Positions 1 through 9,383 are shown, counted from the first letter of the stretch. The stretch is 64,000 nucleotides of DNA from Anderseniella sp039978075 (GCA_039978075.1 JBDWCA010000002.1:558001-622000), one strand, 5' to 3'. Notes: generated by a model not told the origin, from the sequence alone. Made by a program: numbers and translations.

Positions 1-672
1 CTTGTCGCACCAGGCCTGGCTGATCGGGGCGCCGCCGACGAAGACTTTCAGATCCTCGCGCAATCCTTCTGCCGCGAACACCTTCAGGGTCTCCCACTGC
101 ATGTTCATTGTCGTGGTCAGCAGAGCTGAAAACCCGACAATTTGCGGGTTGTGCTCGCGAACCGCCTCGACGAATTTTTCCGGCGGCACTGTCACACCAA
201 GATCATGCACTGTGAAACCGGCAGCCTCCATCATCATGGCAACAATTTTCTTGCCGATGTCGTGAAGATCGCCTTGCACTGTTCCGATAACGACGGTGCC
301 AACTTCCTCACTTTTTTCTGCCAGGATCAGAGGCTTCAGCCGCGCCAGAGCTTCGTGCATGCACTTGGCCGACATCATCACTTCCGGCAGGAAGTACTCG
401 TCCATCTTGAACCTGCGTCCGACCTCGGCAATGCCGGTAGCCATGGGGCCGGAGATCAGCGTTCGGGCGCTGATGTCGCTTTCAAGTGCGGTGTCGATAA
501 AGCCAACCGTATCGGCATGTTCTCCATCAATAATGTTCCATTCCAATCGATGGAACAATTCTTTCAGTTCAGCGGGCGCGTCATTCCAGCGGTCCGTTTC
601 CATGGAGTCTTCAAAATCGTACTGGAGATCTTCCAGGTCAAATTCGATTTCGGTGTCAATCTTCAATGGCAT
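1..672 (-). CDS. Corrinoid (B12-binding) methyltransferase protein, 3' end cut by window
   Basis: Translating the minus strand from ATG 672 gives 224 open residues running off the window edge. An N-terminal helical cap (about residues 30-115) is followed by a Rossmann B12-binding domain with QGDLHDIGKK. His137 in it is the usual lower axial cobalt ligand. Later motifs VGFSALLTTT and FVGGAPIS are typical of MtaC/MtbC/MttC-type corrinoid shuttle proteins. Such proteins carry a methyl group between a substrate methyltransferase and a second methyltransferase. The start lies 18 bp after the stop of the upstream URO-D methyltransferase, so the two are almost certainly co-transcribed partners. It differs clearly from the second corrinoid protein at 18400-19107. 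The family call is firm; the methyl donor is unknown. Confidence 0.93.
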   Translation of the reverse strand, partial: MPLKIDTEIEFDLEDLQYDFEDSMETDRWNDAPAELKELFHRLEWNIIDGEHADTVGFIDTALESDISARTLISGPMATGIAEVGRRFKMDEYFLPEVMMSAKCMHEALARLKPLILAEKSEEVGTVVIGTVQGDLHDIGKKIVAMMMEAAGFTVHDLGVTVPPEKFVEAVREHNPQIVGFSALLTTTMNMQWETLKVFAAEGLREDLKVFVGGAPISQAWCDK

Positions 673-690
673 TGAGTCGATACCCCGCTG

Positions 691-2076
691 TTATGCCGCA
701 GGCGACGGCTTCGGCCGACGCTTTCTCTTTTTCGGGTTTGGATCCCAGGGCTCATAACCCTCGCCGTCATCCGCTCCTTCAGGCGGCTTTTCAGGCAGGG
801 GATACTTGCCGTATTCATGTGCTTCTTCGATCATTGCCAAGGTGTTCTCGACCGGTACGTCGTGCTCAAGCCGGTGCGATGAACTGAGAAGAAAACCGCC
901 TCCGTGACCGACCTCCCAGATGCGCTGGCGCACTTCGGCACGGACATCTTCGACGGTTCCCCAGGGCAGGGTTTCCTGAACATCTATGCCGCCGTAAAAG
1001 AACATCTCGTCGCCAAGCTGACGCTTCTTTGCAGACGGATTGGAATGCCGGGCCACCTTGGGCGGCATCGAGTCGTATCCATCGACACCGCAATCAATGA
1101 GGTGACGCATGAACGGTTCGGGAATGGCGCCACAGCTGTGGAACTGGATTTTCCCGTTCGGGTTCTTGGTGTGATAAAATTCCTTGGTCGCAAGTGTTGC
1201 GCGCTTGTAGTGCGGCACCAATTGGTTTTCGAACATGGGCAGGGACATGAAGGCCGTCTTTTCAGACGCCAGGTCTTCCGGGCTCATGCGCAGCCAGTCG
1301 ATATACTCACCGCATTGGGCAAGGAACGCCTTGTTGTGTTCGATTTCCAGGTCGACAAGCTTGATCAGCATGGCGTCCAGAAATTCCGGGCTTTCGATGA
1401 AGTCAGAGAAAATCTTGGCATAGCCGACCATGTATTTTGCCTGCTCAAACAGGCCGCCGCGACCGCCCTGGCCCATCAGCGCAAACGGTGTTTCTTCCCG
1501 GACATACTTGCAGTATTCGCGCAACGACATGCCGGGCACAGGGCTGTCCTGCCACATCGCTTCGTCCCACGGGTCCGGCCATGGAAACTCGCGCAATATC
1601 TCCAGCCCCTCTTCAAGCGGAGCGCTGGTGGCATCAAACAGCGGATAGCCGATCATTTCGTAATAGCCGCCATTTTCATGCGGCGTCCACTTCCGCACCA
1701 CACCCCATTCATCGATGTTTATTTCAGCATCGTCGGGCGGTGACGGCACCTGCAGCGGAACCGGAATGGAATCCAGATCAAGAACGCGAAAACCCGGTGA
1801 TCCGCCTGACGGACCGATCGACACCCGCAGGAAATCAACATCCAGTTTTTCTGCCAGGTCAGCCTCGAACGCCACGTCGGTTGTCCACGTGGTCGACCCG
1901 GTGCGGTAGTTTTTGAAATCCTCGTTGTAGCCCATTCCCAGACCCTTACGAAGGTGCTGGTAGCCCTCGACAGTTCCCCAAAGTCCGATTGGGACACGGT
2001 CGGGCTCTTTCAGGCTCAGAGCGTCCAGAACTCTCTGGCGCTGAGGCGGGATGGCTCTTCCAATTGTCGCTGTCAT
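691..2076 (-). CDS. URO-D family corrinoid methyltransferase (MtaA/CmuA-like)
   Basis: This 461-residue protein belongs to the uroporphyrinogen decarboxylase superfamily branch that contains cobalamin methyltransferases rather than haem enzymes. The N-terminal PQRQRVLDALSLKEPDRVPIG is the usual opening of that branch. FHSCG carries His313 and Cys315, equivalent to the His-X-Cys zinc ligands of MtaA/MtbA. A third ligand Cys is not evident; the later LLSSSH motif (about residue 400) may serve. The C-terminus has a basic tail (PKKRKRRPKPS). It sits between livK and a corrinoid protein in the same direction, so it probably methylates or demethylates that corrinoid. It could act on the imported substrate directly or pass methyl from corrinoid to another acceptor; sequence alone does not decide. 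Confidence 0.88.
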   Translation of the reverse strand: MTATIGRAIPPQRQRVLDALSLKEPDRVPIGLWGTVEGYQHLRKGLGMGYNEDFKNYRTGSTTWTTDVAFEADLAEKLDVDFLRVSIGPSGGSPGFRVLDLDSIPVPLQVPSPPDDAEINIDEWGVVRKWTPHENGGYYEMIGYPLFDATSAPLEEGLEILREFPWPDPWDEAMWQDSPVPGMSLREYCKYVREETPFALMGQGGRGGLFEQAKYMVGYAKIFSDFIESPEFLDAMLIKLVDLEIEHNKAFLAQCGEYIDWLRMSPEDLASEKTAFMSLPMFENQLVPHYKRATLATKEFYHTKNPNGKIQFHSCGAIPEPFMRHLIDCGVDGYDSMPPKVARHSNPSAKKRQLGDEMFFYGGIDVQETLPWGTVEDVRAEVRQRIWEVGHGGGFLLSSSHRLEHDVPVENTLAMIEEAHEYGKYPLPEKPPEGADDGEGYEPWDPNPKKRKRRPKPSPAA

Positions 2077-2217
2077 CTTGCCTCCTAAATCAGCCTGTGG
2101 CCGGCATCGGACATTTCACTGCCCGGACCGGGGCATTGTTGGGAAAAATTTATCATCGACTACTGCGCGCTCGAAGTTGGTCAATTCGGTCCCCCGGCGC
2201 CTGGAACTCATAGATAT

Positions 2218-2243
2218 GAACGGGGCCTTGGGTGGCCCCGTTC
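2218..2243 (-). other. Strong stem-loop between livK and the URO-D gene
   Basis: A perfect 10-bp stem (GAACGGGGCC / GGCCCCGTTC, 2218-2227 and 2234-2243) with a 6-nt loop lies just after the livK stop. No U-run follows on the minus strand, so it is more likely an attenuator, partial terminator or mRNA-stabilising hairpin inside the operon than a full terminator. This arrangement commonly lets abundant binding protein be made in excess of downstream enzymes; that role is inference here. Confidence 0.5.
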
Positions 2244-2253
2244 ACAGGTCGGT

Positions 2254-3441
2254 TTATTTCATCCAGGGTGGTGTGAAGTCTTCGAACTTACCGTCGTTGA
2301 ATTTCACAAAGGACATGTCCTTGATGATGAAGTGGTTTGGCGCATTGCCTTCCCCGATGGTGACGCTTGGCACCACACTGTCTTTCCAGTCATCGATGCC
2401 CTCGAGAGTTTCGACGAGGCGGTCACGGGTAATCGGGCCATCGCTCATCCGGCGCAGCGCTTCGGTGAACACCTGGCTGCCTGCAAAACCCCACAGATGG
2501 ATCGCGTCCGGCTGTTCTTCCGGATAGTATTTTGCGAGGATTTTCTTGGATTCCTGAATCTGCGGAGCAGGAGAATCAAAGTCCCGGAAAATGGTCGAGA
2601 AATACACGCCGTTGACGGCATCGTTTCCGGCCAATTCCGCAACCTTGGGGCTCTTGCCAAAGAACACATTTACAACCGGGATGTCCCACCCAAGCTTGGC
2701 ACGCTCAGTGTAGAACTTGGCTGCGGGTTCCGGCGCGCACGAACAGATCACGGCATCGGCACCGGATGCCTGCATGGCAATGACCTGGGAAGAAACGTCC
2801 ACTTCCTTGGGCTCATAGCCTTCGGACGCGACAACTTCCACGCCTTCGGCTTTCAGCACGGATTCGATACCCGCAATATGAGTCTTGCCGGATGGATCGT
2901 TCTGGTAAAGCACTGCAATCTTTTTTGCGCCGAAGACTTCCTTGGCGAATTTGACCAGTTGCTGACCCTCGGTGAAGTAGCTTGGATACAGCGGGAATAC
3001 CCACTTGCTTTCGATCGTCAGGTTCTTTTCAGCACCCGTGCCTGCACCGATCAATGGCACATTCTTGTCAACGATGTAGTCAATCACCGCACTTGTCGGC
3101 GCTGATCCGAGCGGCGAAACAATGGCAAAGCAGTCGTCGCGTTCGACAAAGCGTTTCACAGCAGTCTTGGTACGCGCCGGTTCATATTTGTCATCGATCA
3201 TCCGGTATTCGATCTTGCGACCGTTGATACCGCCATTGTCATTGACGTGCTTGAACCAGGCGTCTGCGCCCTTGCCCATGCGAAAATAGCTGGAAACCTT
3301 GCCGGTCATGGGCTGGTACGAGCAAATCAGAACACTATCATCTGTTATGCCGGGGCCGTTTTCCGCGACAGCCGGCGTGGCAATTGCTGCCAGTGCCGCA
3401 ACAGCTGTGCCGTATATCATTGGTTTGACTAACTTTTTCAT
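2254..3441 (-). CDS. Periplasmic substrate-binding protein of Liv-type ABC importer
   Basis: The 395-residue protein belongs to the type-1 periplasmic binding family (Peripla_BP_6, LivK/AmiC-like). ATG 3441 follows GGGAGGAAAAC; an earlier in-frame start lacks such a site. A signal peptide (MKKLVKPMIYGTAVAALAAI...AVA) precedes the mature domain, which has the family features GNDAVNGVYFS and AIHLWGFAGSQV. It delivers the ligand to the permeases LivH/LivM encoded upstream. Family members bind branched amino acids, amides, urea, aromatic acids and other small organic molecules, so ligand identity cannot be read from sequence. Being last of the transporter genes and directly followed by the methyltransferase pair suggests that the ligand is the methylated substrate of this island. 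Confidence 0.9.
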   Translation of the reverse strand: MKKLVKPMIYGTAVAALAAIATPAVAENGPGITDDSVLICSYQPMTGKVSSYFRMGKGADAWFKHVNDNGGINGRKIEYRMIDDKYEPARTKTAVKRFVERDDCFAIVSPLGSAPTSAVIDYIVDKNVPLIGAGTGAEKNLTIESKWVFPLYPSYFTEGQQLVKFAKEVFGAKKIAVLYQNDPSGKTHIAGIESVLKAEGVEVVASEGYEPKEVDVSSQVIAMQASGADAVICSCAPEPAAKFYTERAKLGWDIPVVNVFFGKSPKVAELAGNDAVNGVYFSTIFRDFDSPAPQIQESKKILAKYYPEEQPDAIHLWGFAGSQVFTEALRRMSDGPITRDRLVETLEGIDDWKDSVVPSVTIGEGNAPNHFIIKDMSFVKFNDGKFEDFTPPWMK

Positions 3442-3504
3442 GTTTTCCTCCCAAGTTGAGCGCAATTTGCGCGGTGCGCCGCTTTACCCGGTCTGCGGGC
3501 AAAA

Positions 3505-4221
3505 TCAGGCGATTCCTAAATAGGTTTCATAAACCTCCTTGTTCTCCTCCAGCTCATCTGAAGAGCCGGAGATCATCACTTTCCCCAATTGCATGACGTA
3601 ACCGAAGCTCGACACCTTCAGTGCCATTTTCATGTTTTGTTCAACGAGCAGGATGGTCAGTTCCCGTTCCGCGACAAGGCGTTGCAGGGTTTCGAAAATC
3701 TGCGAAACCACGATTGGGGCAAGCCCGAGCGACGGCTCGTCGAGCATCAAAAGCCGGGGTGCCGCCATCAGACCGCGCCCGATTGCCAGCATTTGCTGTT
3801 CGCCTCCTGACAGCGACCCGCCCAATTGCGAATGCCGTTCCTTGAGACGTGGAAACAGATCGAAAATATCGTCCAGATCCTTTTCGATCTGAGCCCGGTC
3901 AGACCGTGTGTAGGCACCCATTTCAAGATTGTCGGTAACCGACAGATCCTTGAATATGCGGCGGCCTTCCGGCACCTGGGCGATACCCTTGCGCGTCACG
4001 GCGTTCGGCGTCTGGCCGGTTATGGCAGCGCCATCCCACTGAATGGACCCGCCCACAGGTTTCACCACACCTGAAATGCATTTCAGCGTTGTTGACTTGC
4101 CGGCACCGTTGGCGCCCAGCAGGGCAACAATGCTCTTCTGGGGCACTTCGATTGAAACATCCTTGAGGGCGGTTATCGGACCGTAGTTCGCTTTCAGGTT
4201 TGCCACTTGCAAAGAACTCAT
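3505..4221 (-). CDS. livF: Liv-type ABC transporter ATPase (LivF-like)
   Basis: This 238-residue cytoplasmic ATPase has Walker A GANGAGKST, signature LSGGEQQML, Walker B LLMLDEPSLGLAP and the switch His region LLVEQN. The short length, the EQNM motif and the C-terminal YLG ending match LivF. Its ATG overlaps the livG stop by 4 bp, indicating translational coupling. With LivG it powers import through LivH/LivM. The livF symbol denotes family position, not proven amino-acid transport. Confidence 0.93.
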   Translation of the reverse strand: MSSLQVANLKANYGPITALKDVSIEVPQKSIVALLGANGAGKSTTLKCISGVVKPVGGSIQWDGAAITGQTPNAVTRKGIAQVPEGRRIFKDLSVTDNLEMGAYTRSDRAQIEKDLDDIFDLFPRLKERHSQLGGSLSGGEQQMLAIGRGLMAAPRLLMLDEPSLGLAPIVVSQIFETLQRLVAERELTILLVEQNMKMALKVSSFGYVMQLGKVMISGSSDELEENKEVYETYLGIA

Positions 4222-4991
4222 ACGTGCTCCTCCTCACCCAGATATGCCTTGATCACTTCCGGATCTTTGCGAATCTCCTCCGGAGTTCCCTGTGCGAGAT
4301 TGGAGCCAAAATTGATGACGTAGATGTAGTCACACACCTTCATGACCATCTTCATGTCGTGTTCGACAAGCAGCACCGAAACACCCAGTTCGGTGTTCAC
4401 CTTGCGAATGATTTCCTGCAGCTCTGCGGTTTCATCATCGTTGCACCCGGCAACCGGTTCATCCAGCAGCAGGATGGATGGTTTAGACGCCAGTGCCCTG
4501 CCCAGCTCGACGCGTTTCTGGTATCCGTACGGCAGGTTCCCGACTTCGTTTTCCAGTTCCGAGGTCAGGTTGAGGGTTTCTGCTATCTCCAGGGCACGGT
4601 CTTCGATTTCGCGTTCTTTTTGCCGCGCCGAAGGGGTCCACAACATGGCTTGTAACGGATCACCCATCAAGGAATGGCCGCCCGTCATGATATTGCGCAA
4701 CGTGGTCTGGTCCTTGAACAGGTTGATGTTCTGGAACGTGCGTGCCAGACCGCGATGCACCATTTCGTGTGGCCGCAGGGCGTCGATGTTTTCGCCGTCG
4801 TGAAACACTGATCCGGCTTCATAGGGCTGGAACCGTGTCAGCACGTTGAACAATGTCGTCTTGCCGGCACCGTTGGGGCCGATCAGACCAATGATCTTGC
4901 CTTTTTCAACTGTCAGCGAGATGTCATTGCACGCGACAACTCCACCAAAACTGACCCGAATGCCTTCGCAGCGCAGGTGTTCGCTCATCAC
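4218..4991 (-). CDS. livG: Liv-type ABC transporter ATPase (LivG-like)
   Basis: The 257-residue ATPase has Walker A GPNGAGKTT, a LivG-type TFQNINLF Q-loop region and Walker B ILLLDEPVAGCNDDE. The signature is degenerate (LPYGYQKRVELGRAL in place of LSGGQ), which is normal for LivG. The C-terminus carries the BCA_ABC_TP_C-like tail (GTPEEIRKDPEVIKAYLGE). It overlaps livM by 4 bp and livF by 4 bp. One small oddity is Cys in the AGCNDDE segment where many LivG proteins have Met. Confidence 0.93.
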   Translation of the reverse strand: MMSEHLRCEGIRVSFGGVVACNDISLTVEKGKIIGLIGPNGAGKTTLFNVLTRFQPYEAGSVFHDGENIDALRPHEMVHRGLARTFQNINLFKDQTTLRNIMTGGHSLMGDPLQAMLWTPSARQKEREIEDRALEIAETLNLTSELENEVGNLPYGYQKRVELGRALASKPSILLLDEPVAGCNDDETAELQEIIRKVNTELGVSVLLVEHDMKMVMKVCDYIYVINFGSNLAQGTPEEIRKDPEVIKAYLGEEEHV

Positions 4992-6067
4992 TCGGCCTCC
5001 TCTGCTGCCATGGATCCGCCGATTTTTCGCAAGCGACGGCGGCGTGCATTCTTGAGGGGTCTGACCAGCAGTTCCATGATGCCTGCCGGCGCAAACCGAA
5101 GAACCAGGATCAGCACCACGCCTTTCAGGATGAAGGAGAAATCAGCAAGCTGTTCGAAGAAGAACGGCAACATCACAACGAAGAAGCCGCCCAGGAAGGG
5201 TCCGAATATGACCGTCGAACCCCCCACGACGACAGCCATCAGAATGTCGACGGAATACCAGATATCTGCAAAAACTTCTGCCGAGACATAATTCACGACA
5301 TGAGCATTCAATGCCCCGGCAATGCCTGTGATCGCAGCACTTATGGTGAAAGCCAGGGTCCGGTATTTCAGGCGGTTCACGCCACTGGCCATTGCTGCTT
5401 TTTCGGCGTCCCTCAAAGCCATGAAGGCGCGGCCGGTTCCAGAATTCACCAGCGCAAATACGAATAGTGTTACCAGGACCAGGCAGACCGTCGACACATA
5501 GTAGAAGCCGTGATCGCCAATCTCTATTCCCAGAACATGATTTGCATCGAGCAGAATACCATCGCGGCCCTGGAAAAACGGAACATTGTTGAGGACCGTG
5601 CCGACAAAGAAGGCAAATCCAAGCGTGCCAATCGCCATGAAAGCCCCCGACAGACGCAGGAATATGAGCGCCAGCACAGCACCGATAAGCCCAGCCATCG
5701 CCATGCCGGCCACAATGCCGACAACCAGGTCAACGTGCAGATGAAGCGTCAATAGTGCCGACGTATAGGCGCCGATGGCCAGAAAACCTCCGTGGCCCAC
5801 AGAAACAAGTCCGGTGAACCCGACCAGCACCAGGACCCCCATGGCGGCGATGATGTATATTATCACCAGTGACGCCTGGCTCAGCATCCAGCCTTTGACA
5901 TCCGGAAACAGCGGAGCAGCCAGCATGGCCGCAAAAAACAGGGCGGAAAACAGGATGTCATGGCGCATGAAGCGGCGCTTCAGATCCCTGACGGCCTGGG
6001 TCCTGTTACGGGGAAGGTCAGTTTGAGGGTTTTGAGTATCGGTTGATTTGTCCTTGTGCGCGTCCAT
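4988..6067 (-). CDS. livM: Liv-type ABC permease (LivM-like)
   Basis: This roughly 359-residue inner-membrane permease has about nine to ten hydrophobic segments and the LivM motif GFTGLVSVGHGGFLAIGAYTSA near residues 80-105. Its cytoplasmic loop contains GRAFMALRDAEKAAMASGVN, the ATPase-contacting EAA-like region. A hydrophilic N-terminal extension of about 35 residues precedes the first helix. ATG 6067 is chosen; a TTG at 6076 overlapping livH by 4 bp is an alternative. It forms the translocation pore with LivH. Confidence 0.9.
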   Translation of the reverse strand: MDAHKDKSTDTQNPQTDLPRNRTQAVRDLKRRFMRHDILFSALFFAAMLAAPLFPDVKGWMLSQASLVIIYIIAAMGVLVLVGFTGLVSVGHGGFLAIGAYTSALLTLHLHVDLVVGIVAGMAMAGLIGAVLALIFLRLSGAFMAIGTLGFAFFVGTVLNNVPFFQGRDGILLDANHVLGIEIGDHGFYYVSTVCLVLVTLFVFALVNSGTGRAFMALRDAEKAAMASGVNRLKYRTLAFTISAAITGIAGALNAHVVNYVSAEVFADIWYSVDILMAVVVGGSTVIFGPFLGGFFVVMLPFFFEQLADFSFILKGVVLILVLRFAPAGIMELLVRPLKNARRRRLRKIGGSMAAEEAE

Positions 6068-6072
6068 GATGA

Positions 6073-6942
6073 TCAAATCTCGCGCCGTTGTTGAATGCCC
6101 ATAAGGCCTTGCGGACGGAAAGCCAGCAGCACAACAATCATGATGAACGCCACCGAGGTCTTGTAATGGCTTCCCAGATAACCGCCGGCGAGGTTCTCAG
6201 CGACGCCGATCATCAGCGCCCCGATGACCGCCCCGCGGAAGGAATACAGCCCGCCGAACACCGCAGCCACATAGCCCTTGATCAAAATTTCATCCATCAT
6301 TTCCGGCGATACGTAGATGATGGGTGCCATCAGAACGCCGATGAAGCCTGCAATTGCGCCGGCCATGCACCAGGTCAGTGTGACGATGAACTTCACCGGA
6401 ATGCCCATCAGGTGAGCGGTTTCGGGATCATCGGTCACCGCGCGCATGGCGATGCCTTGCTTGGTCTTGGTGAAAAACCACCACAATACCCCACCAATCA
6501 GCAGGGCGATCCCCATGTTGTACAAGTGCCCCTTGCTGACCAGTGCGCCGAACAGTTCAACCGGTGTCGGGTCGAAGCTGACTGGAAACGCCTTGGTATC
6601 GCGTCCCCATATCCATCCGGCAAAACCGTGCAGGATGTAGTAGACGCCGATGGTCGTGGTGAAGAGTGTCAGCCAGTCAGAGTCGGCGACCGGGCGCATG
6701 ATAACGCGTTCCACAAAGGCGCCGAGAAACATGCAGGAAGCAACCACCAGGAGCAGCATGGCGAAATAGTTCAGGCCCCAGTCCTTGAGGAAAATGATCC
6801 CCAGGAATGCGCCAATCATCGCAAAGTCACCTTGTGCCAGATTTATGGTTCGCGTGTTGCGAAACACGACGACCACTGCGATCGCTGTGAGGGCGTAAAG
6901 ACTCCCTGTCGCAAGCCCGCTCAATATCTGCTGGCCTAGCAT
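6073..6942 (-). CDS. livH: Liv-type ABC permease (LivH-like), first gene of the operon
   Basis: The protein has 289 residues, many hydrophobic segments and the LivH signatures NLAQGDFAMIGAFLG and GIAMRAVTDDPETAHLMGI. ATG 6942 follows GGGAGGAGCC at ideal distance; the in-frame TTG at 6954 lies on that Shine-Dalgarno sequence and is rejected. This is the promoter-proximal gene of a seven-gene minus-strand unit: livH, livM, livG, livF, livK, URO-D methyltransferase, corrinoid protein. A small CCCAC/GTGGG hairpin (6966-6979) lies in its leader. Confidence 0.92.
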   Translation of the reverse strand: MLGQQILSGLATGSLYALTAIAVVVVFRNTRTINLAQGDFAMIGAFLGIIFLKDWGLNYFAMLLLVVASCMFLGAFVERVIMRPVADSDWLTLFTTTIGVYYILHGFAGWIWGRDTKAFPVSFDPTPVELFGALVSKGHLYNMGIALLIGGVLWWFFTKTKQGIAMRAVTDDPETAHLMGIPVKFIVTLTWCMAGAIAGFIGVLMAPIIYVSPEMMDEILIKGYVAAVFGGLYSFRGAVIGALMIGVAENLAGGYLGSHYKTSVAFIMIVVLLAFRPQGLMGIQQRREI

Positions 6943-7210
6943 GGCTCCTCCCAAAATTTTTGCTGCCCACTTTTGTGGGTCAGTTTGACTTCGGAGCTCA
7001 GCCCAACTGTGATCGTTGGAAGTCGTCAGTTCAGTATCCGAAGCATAGAGAAAAAGTGCCGCTAAGTTGCCGAACCTTGCATTCCCCAGAATCGGCCCCC
7101 CCTTTCAAATTTCCGCAATCAAGACATTTCATATGCGGTTTTAAACAGGGAGACGGATGATAATTGGCAGAATTTGGGGAAAGTTTTTCCTCAAAGTGCG
7201 TGGCGTGGAC

Positions 7211-7238
7211 AAAAAAAGGGGCGGAAGTTTTCCGCCCC
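7211..7238 (-). terminator. Rho-independent terminator of arsRDA; remainder of 6943-7260 is leader/promoter DNA
   Basis: A perfect 9-bp stem (GGGGCGGAA 7218-7226, TTCCGCCCC 7230-7238) with a GTT loop is followed on the minus strand by seven T residues (7217-7211). It lies about 20 bp past the arsA stop. The rest of the roughly 318-bp gap to livH holds no credible gene and presumably contains the liv promoter; I could not assign -35/-10 boxes with confidence. Confidence 0.9.
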
Positions 7239-7260
7239 TGTATTCATGTGTCAGACTTGG

Positions 7261-9000
7261 TCAGGCCGTCTTGCGCAACTCGTTTTGCGCAGGCATGTCG
7301 GTTTTCAGTTCAATCAGCACCGGATAGGTCGACTGTTCGTCCTGAATTTCAGCAAGGTAACGGTTTTCCTGCGCCCGCCTGGAAACAAGAACCGGATCGG
7401 TTACGTTCAGCGGTGACAGGGACTGATTGGCCACCCATGCAAACGGTTCAATGCCCGCCCGCCGAAGGTCGGTCTGCAACTGGCCTGCCTCATGCACAGG
7501 GGTGGCTTCCGGCAGGGCACACAGCACGATCCGGGTGAAGTCGCCATCACGCAGACGCGGCAGCAGCTTCAGGACTGAATCCGATACCGACTTGGCCTGA
7601 CGGCTCACCTCCTTGTGGTAGGACTGCGCAGCGTCCAGCAGCAGGATCGTGTGACCGGTTGGTGCTGTATCCATGACAACGATCCGGTCAGTTGCCTCGT
7701 TCACGGTTTCCGCGAAAGCCTGAAATACAGCAATTTCCTCGGTGCATGGTGACGCCAGATCTTCTTCCAGCAGCGCCAGGCCATCTGCATCCAGATTCTT
7801 GCCTGTGGTTGCCAGAACCCGTTCGCGGTAATTGGCTACCTCCTGCTCAGGATCAATGCGTGACACTTTCAGGTTTGCCGGCACATCACCGGCGGCATCT
7901 GCAACATGCGCAGCCGGATCAGTCGTTGTCAGCAAAACCTTGCGTCCGCGATCAGCAAGTGCGCGGGCAATTTCAGCCGCGATGGTCGTCTTGCCGACGC
8001 CGCCTTTGCCCATTGTCATGATGACACCGCCGTCACCATCGAGCTTGTCCACAAGCTCGTCGAAACTTGACCATCCGCTAATATCGGGGGCCTGCGCCGC
8101 GATCTCGGGAAGCTCGAATTCCGGGATGAAAAAGGCTTTCAATGCCTCCAGGCCGACAACCTGACGCGGGCGCAGCGGCAGATCAATCCGAGGCAATTTT
8201 GCCAACGCGCCCGGAATTGAATCAAGCGCCTCCTGACCACGTGCCTCCAGGCCAACCGCAATGGCATCGGACCTGTCATTGGCCTTGAACACGCCGTTCA
8301 CCACGAGCTGCTGATTGGTGATATCAAGTTCCTGGAACTCTTCGGCTGTGCGCGCGGCCTCGTCGAGAGCCGAGCGTTCCGGACGGGACACCAGGACAAC
8401 GGTTGTCTTGTCTGAATCCGACAGGGCATCTACCGTCGATGCATAAAGGTCGCGCTGTTCGACCAGGCCCTGTAGTGGGCCGAGACAGGAAGTGCCGGCA
8501 CTTGCATTCTCAATGAACCCCGACCACGCCGTCGGCAGGGTCAGCAGACGCAATGTGTGACCGGTTGGCGCCGTGTCGAAAATGACATGGTCAAACCCTG
8601 CAATTGCTTCCGGGTCGCCCAACAGCCGTGCGAATTCATTGAACGCTGCAATTTCGACGGTGCAGGCGCCCGCCATCTGTTCTTCCATTGCAGAAATCGC
8701 AGTTTCTGGCAGGATGCCGCGGTATGGCCCGATCAGTTTTTCGCGATAGGCTTCAGCAGCGGCTTCAGGATCAACGTTCAGGGCAAACAGGCCGGGGGCC
8801 GTTGCAACCTCTGTCGGCTCACTGCCGATCGACTGATCAAAAACCTCTTCCAGGTTGGATGCCGGATCGGTTGAAACCAGAAGCACCTTTTTGCCACCCG
8901 CGGCCAGGCGAACGCCTGCCGCACAGCTTGTCGAAGTTTTCCCGACCCCGCCTTTGCCGGTGAAGAACAGATTGGGTGTCGCTTTTTCCAGAAATGTCAT
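7261..9000 (-). CDS. arsA: Arsenite-activated ATPase ArsA
   Basis: The 579-residue cytosolic ATPase is built of two homologous halves. P-loop GKGGVGKT occurs at residues 15-22 and again near 330, and DTAPTGHT switch motifs appear in both halves. The cysteines that bind As(III)/Sb(III) in E. coli ArsA have counterparts here: GACTVEIAAF, GTSCLGPL and SPCTEEIAVF. ATG 9000 is preferred over 9018 because homology starts there and AGGA lies upstream; it follows arsD by 8 bp. ArsA normally energises the ArsB efflux pump, but no arsB or acr3 is present in the window. The family is certain; its membrane partner is unknown. Confidence 0.96.
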   Translation of the reverse strand: MTFLEKATPNLFFTGKGGVGKTSTSCAAGVRLAAGGKKVLLVSTDPASNLEEVFDQSIGSEPTEVATAPGLFALNVDPEAAAEAYREKLIGPYRGILPETAISAMEEQMAGACTVEIAAFNEFARLLGDPEAIAGFDHVIFDTAPTGHTLRLLTLPTAWSGFIENASAGTSCLGPLQGLVEQRDLYASTVDALSDSDKTTVVLVSRPERSALDEAARTAEEFQELDITNQQLVVNGVFKANDRSDAIAVGLEARGQEALDSIPGALAKLPRIDLPLRPRQVVGLEALKAFFIPEFELPEIAAQAPDISGWSSFDELVDKLDGDGGVIMTMGKGGVGKTTIAAEIARALADRGRKVLLTTTDPAAHVADAAGDVPANLKVSRIDPEQEVANYRERVLATTGKNLDADGLALLEEDLASPCTEEIAVFQAFAETVNEATDRIVVMDTAPTGHTILLLDAAQSYHKEVSRQAKSVSDSVLKLLPRLRDGDFTRIVLCALPEATPVHEAGQLQTDLRRAGIEPFAWVANQSLSPLNVTDPVLVSRRAQENRYLAEIQDEQSTYPVLIELKTDMPAQNELRKTA

Positions 9001-9008
9001 CTTTTGTC

Positions 9009-9383
9009 CTATCCGCAACAGTTGCTGGCGGTTTTTTCAGCCGTGTCGCAACAGTCTGTCGCGGCCTGCGCTCCGTCGTCCTCGATATCCACCGATGCAA
9101 GCAGCTCGGCCCGGCTTGGATAGTCGCCCTTTGACAGGACTTTATCGCCAACAAACACAATCGGCAGGCAATCCACGCCTTCGCTGTCCAGGAGGGATTT
9201 CACGGCGGTGTTTTTTACGTATTCACCAGGCTGGTGGCCCAGCGTGAAACGATCGATGGATACGCCGGATTTCCGGGCTTTTTCCAGGGCGCTGGAAAAC
9301 TGCGCAATGGTCTCATCCGCGTCAGGACCGCAAACGCCGGTAGAGCAGCACTGTGCGGGATCGTAAACTCTGATATTCGCCAT
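9009..9383 (-). CDS. arsD: Arsenite metallochaperone / weak repressor ArsD
   Basis: The protein is 124 residues, as usual for ArsD. Cys12, Cys13 and Cys18 (QCCSTGVC) form the known As(III) transfer site, and two further vicinal pairs occur near the C-terminus (DCCDT, NCCG). In characterised systems ArsD hands As(III) from thiols to ArsA and stimulates its ATPase. It sits between arsR and arsA with a good AGGAAGGAA ribosome site, so the three genes form one unit. All metal ligands are intact, which argues for a working arsenic system. Confidence 0.96.
   Translation of the reverse strand: MANIRVYDPAQCCSTGVCGPDADETIAQFSSALEKARKSGVSIDRFTLGHQPGEYVKNTAVKSLLDSEGVDCLPIVFVGDKVLSKGDYPSRAELLASVDIEDDGAQAATDCCDTAEKTASNCCG

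Noticed and set aside
904..1743. 279-residue plus-strand frame opposite the first URO-D gene
   Set aside because: Shadow of a well-supported minus-strand gene; no ribosome site or motif.
2218..2243. Full Rho-independent terminator after livK
   Set aside because: Strong stem but no U-tract on the minus strand, and the downstream methyltransferase gene is in the same direction.
6088..6939. 283-residue plus-strand open frame opposite livH
   Set aside because: Antisense shadow of a clear membrane permease gene; composition is His/Gln-rich noise with no family features.
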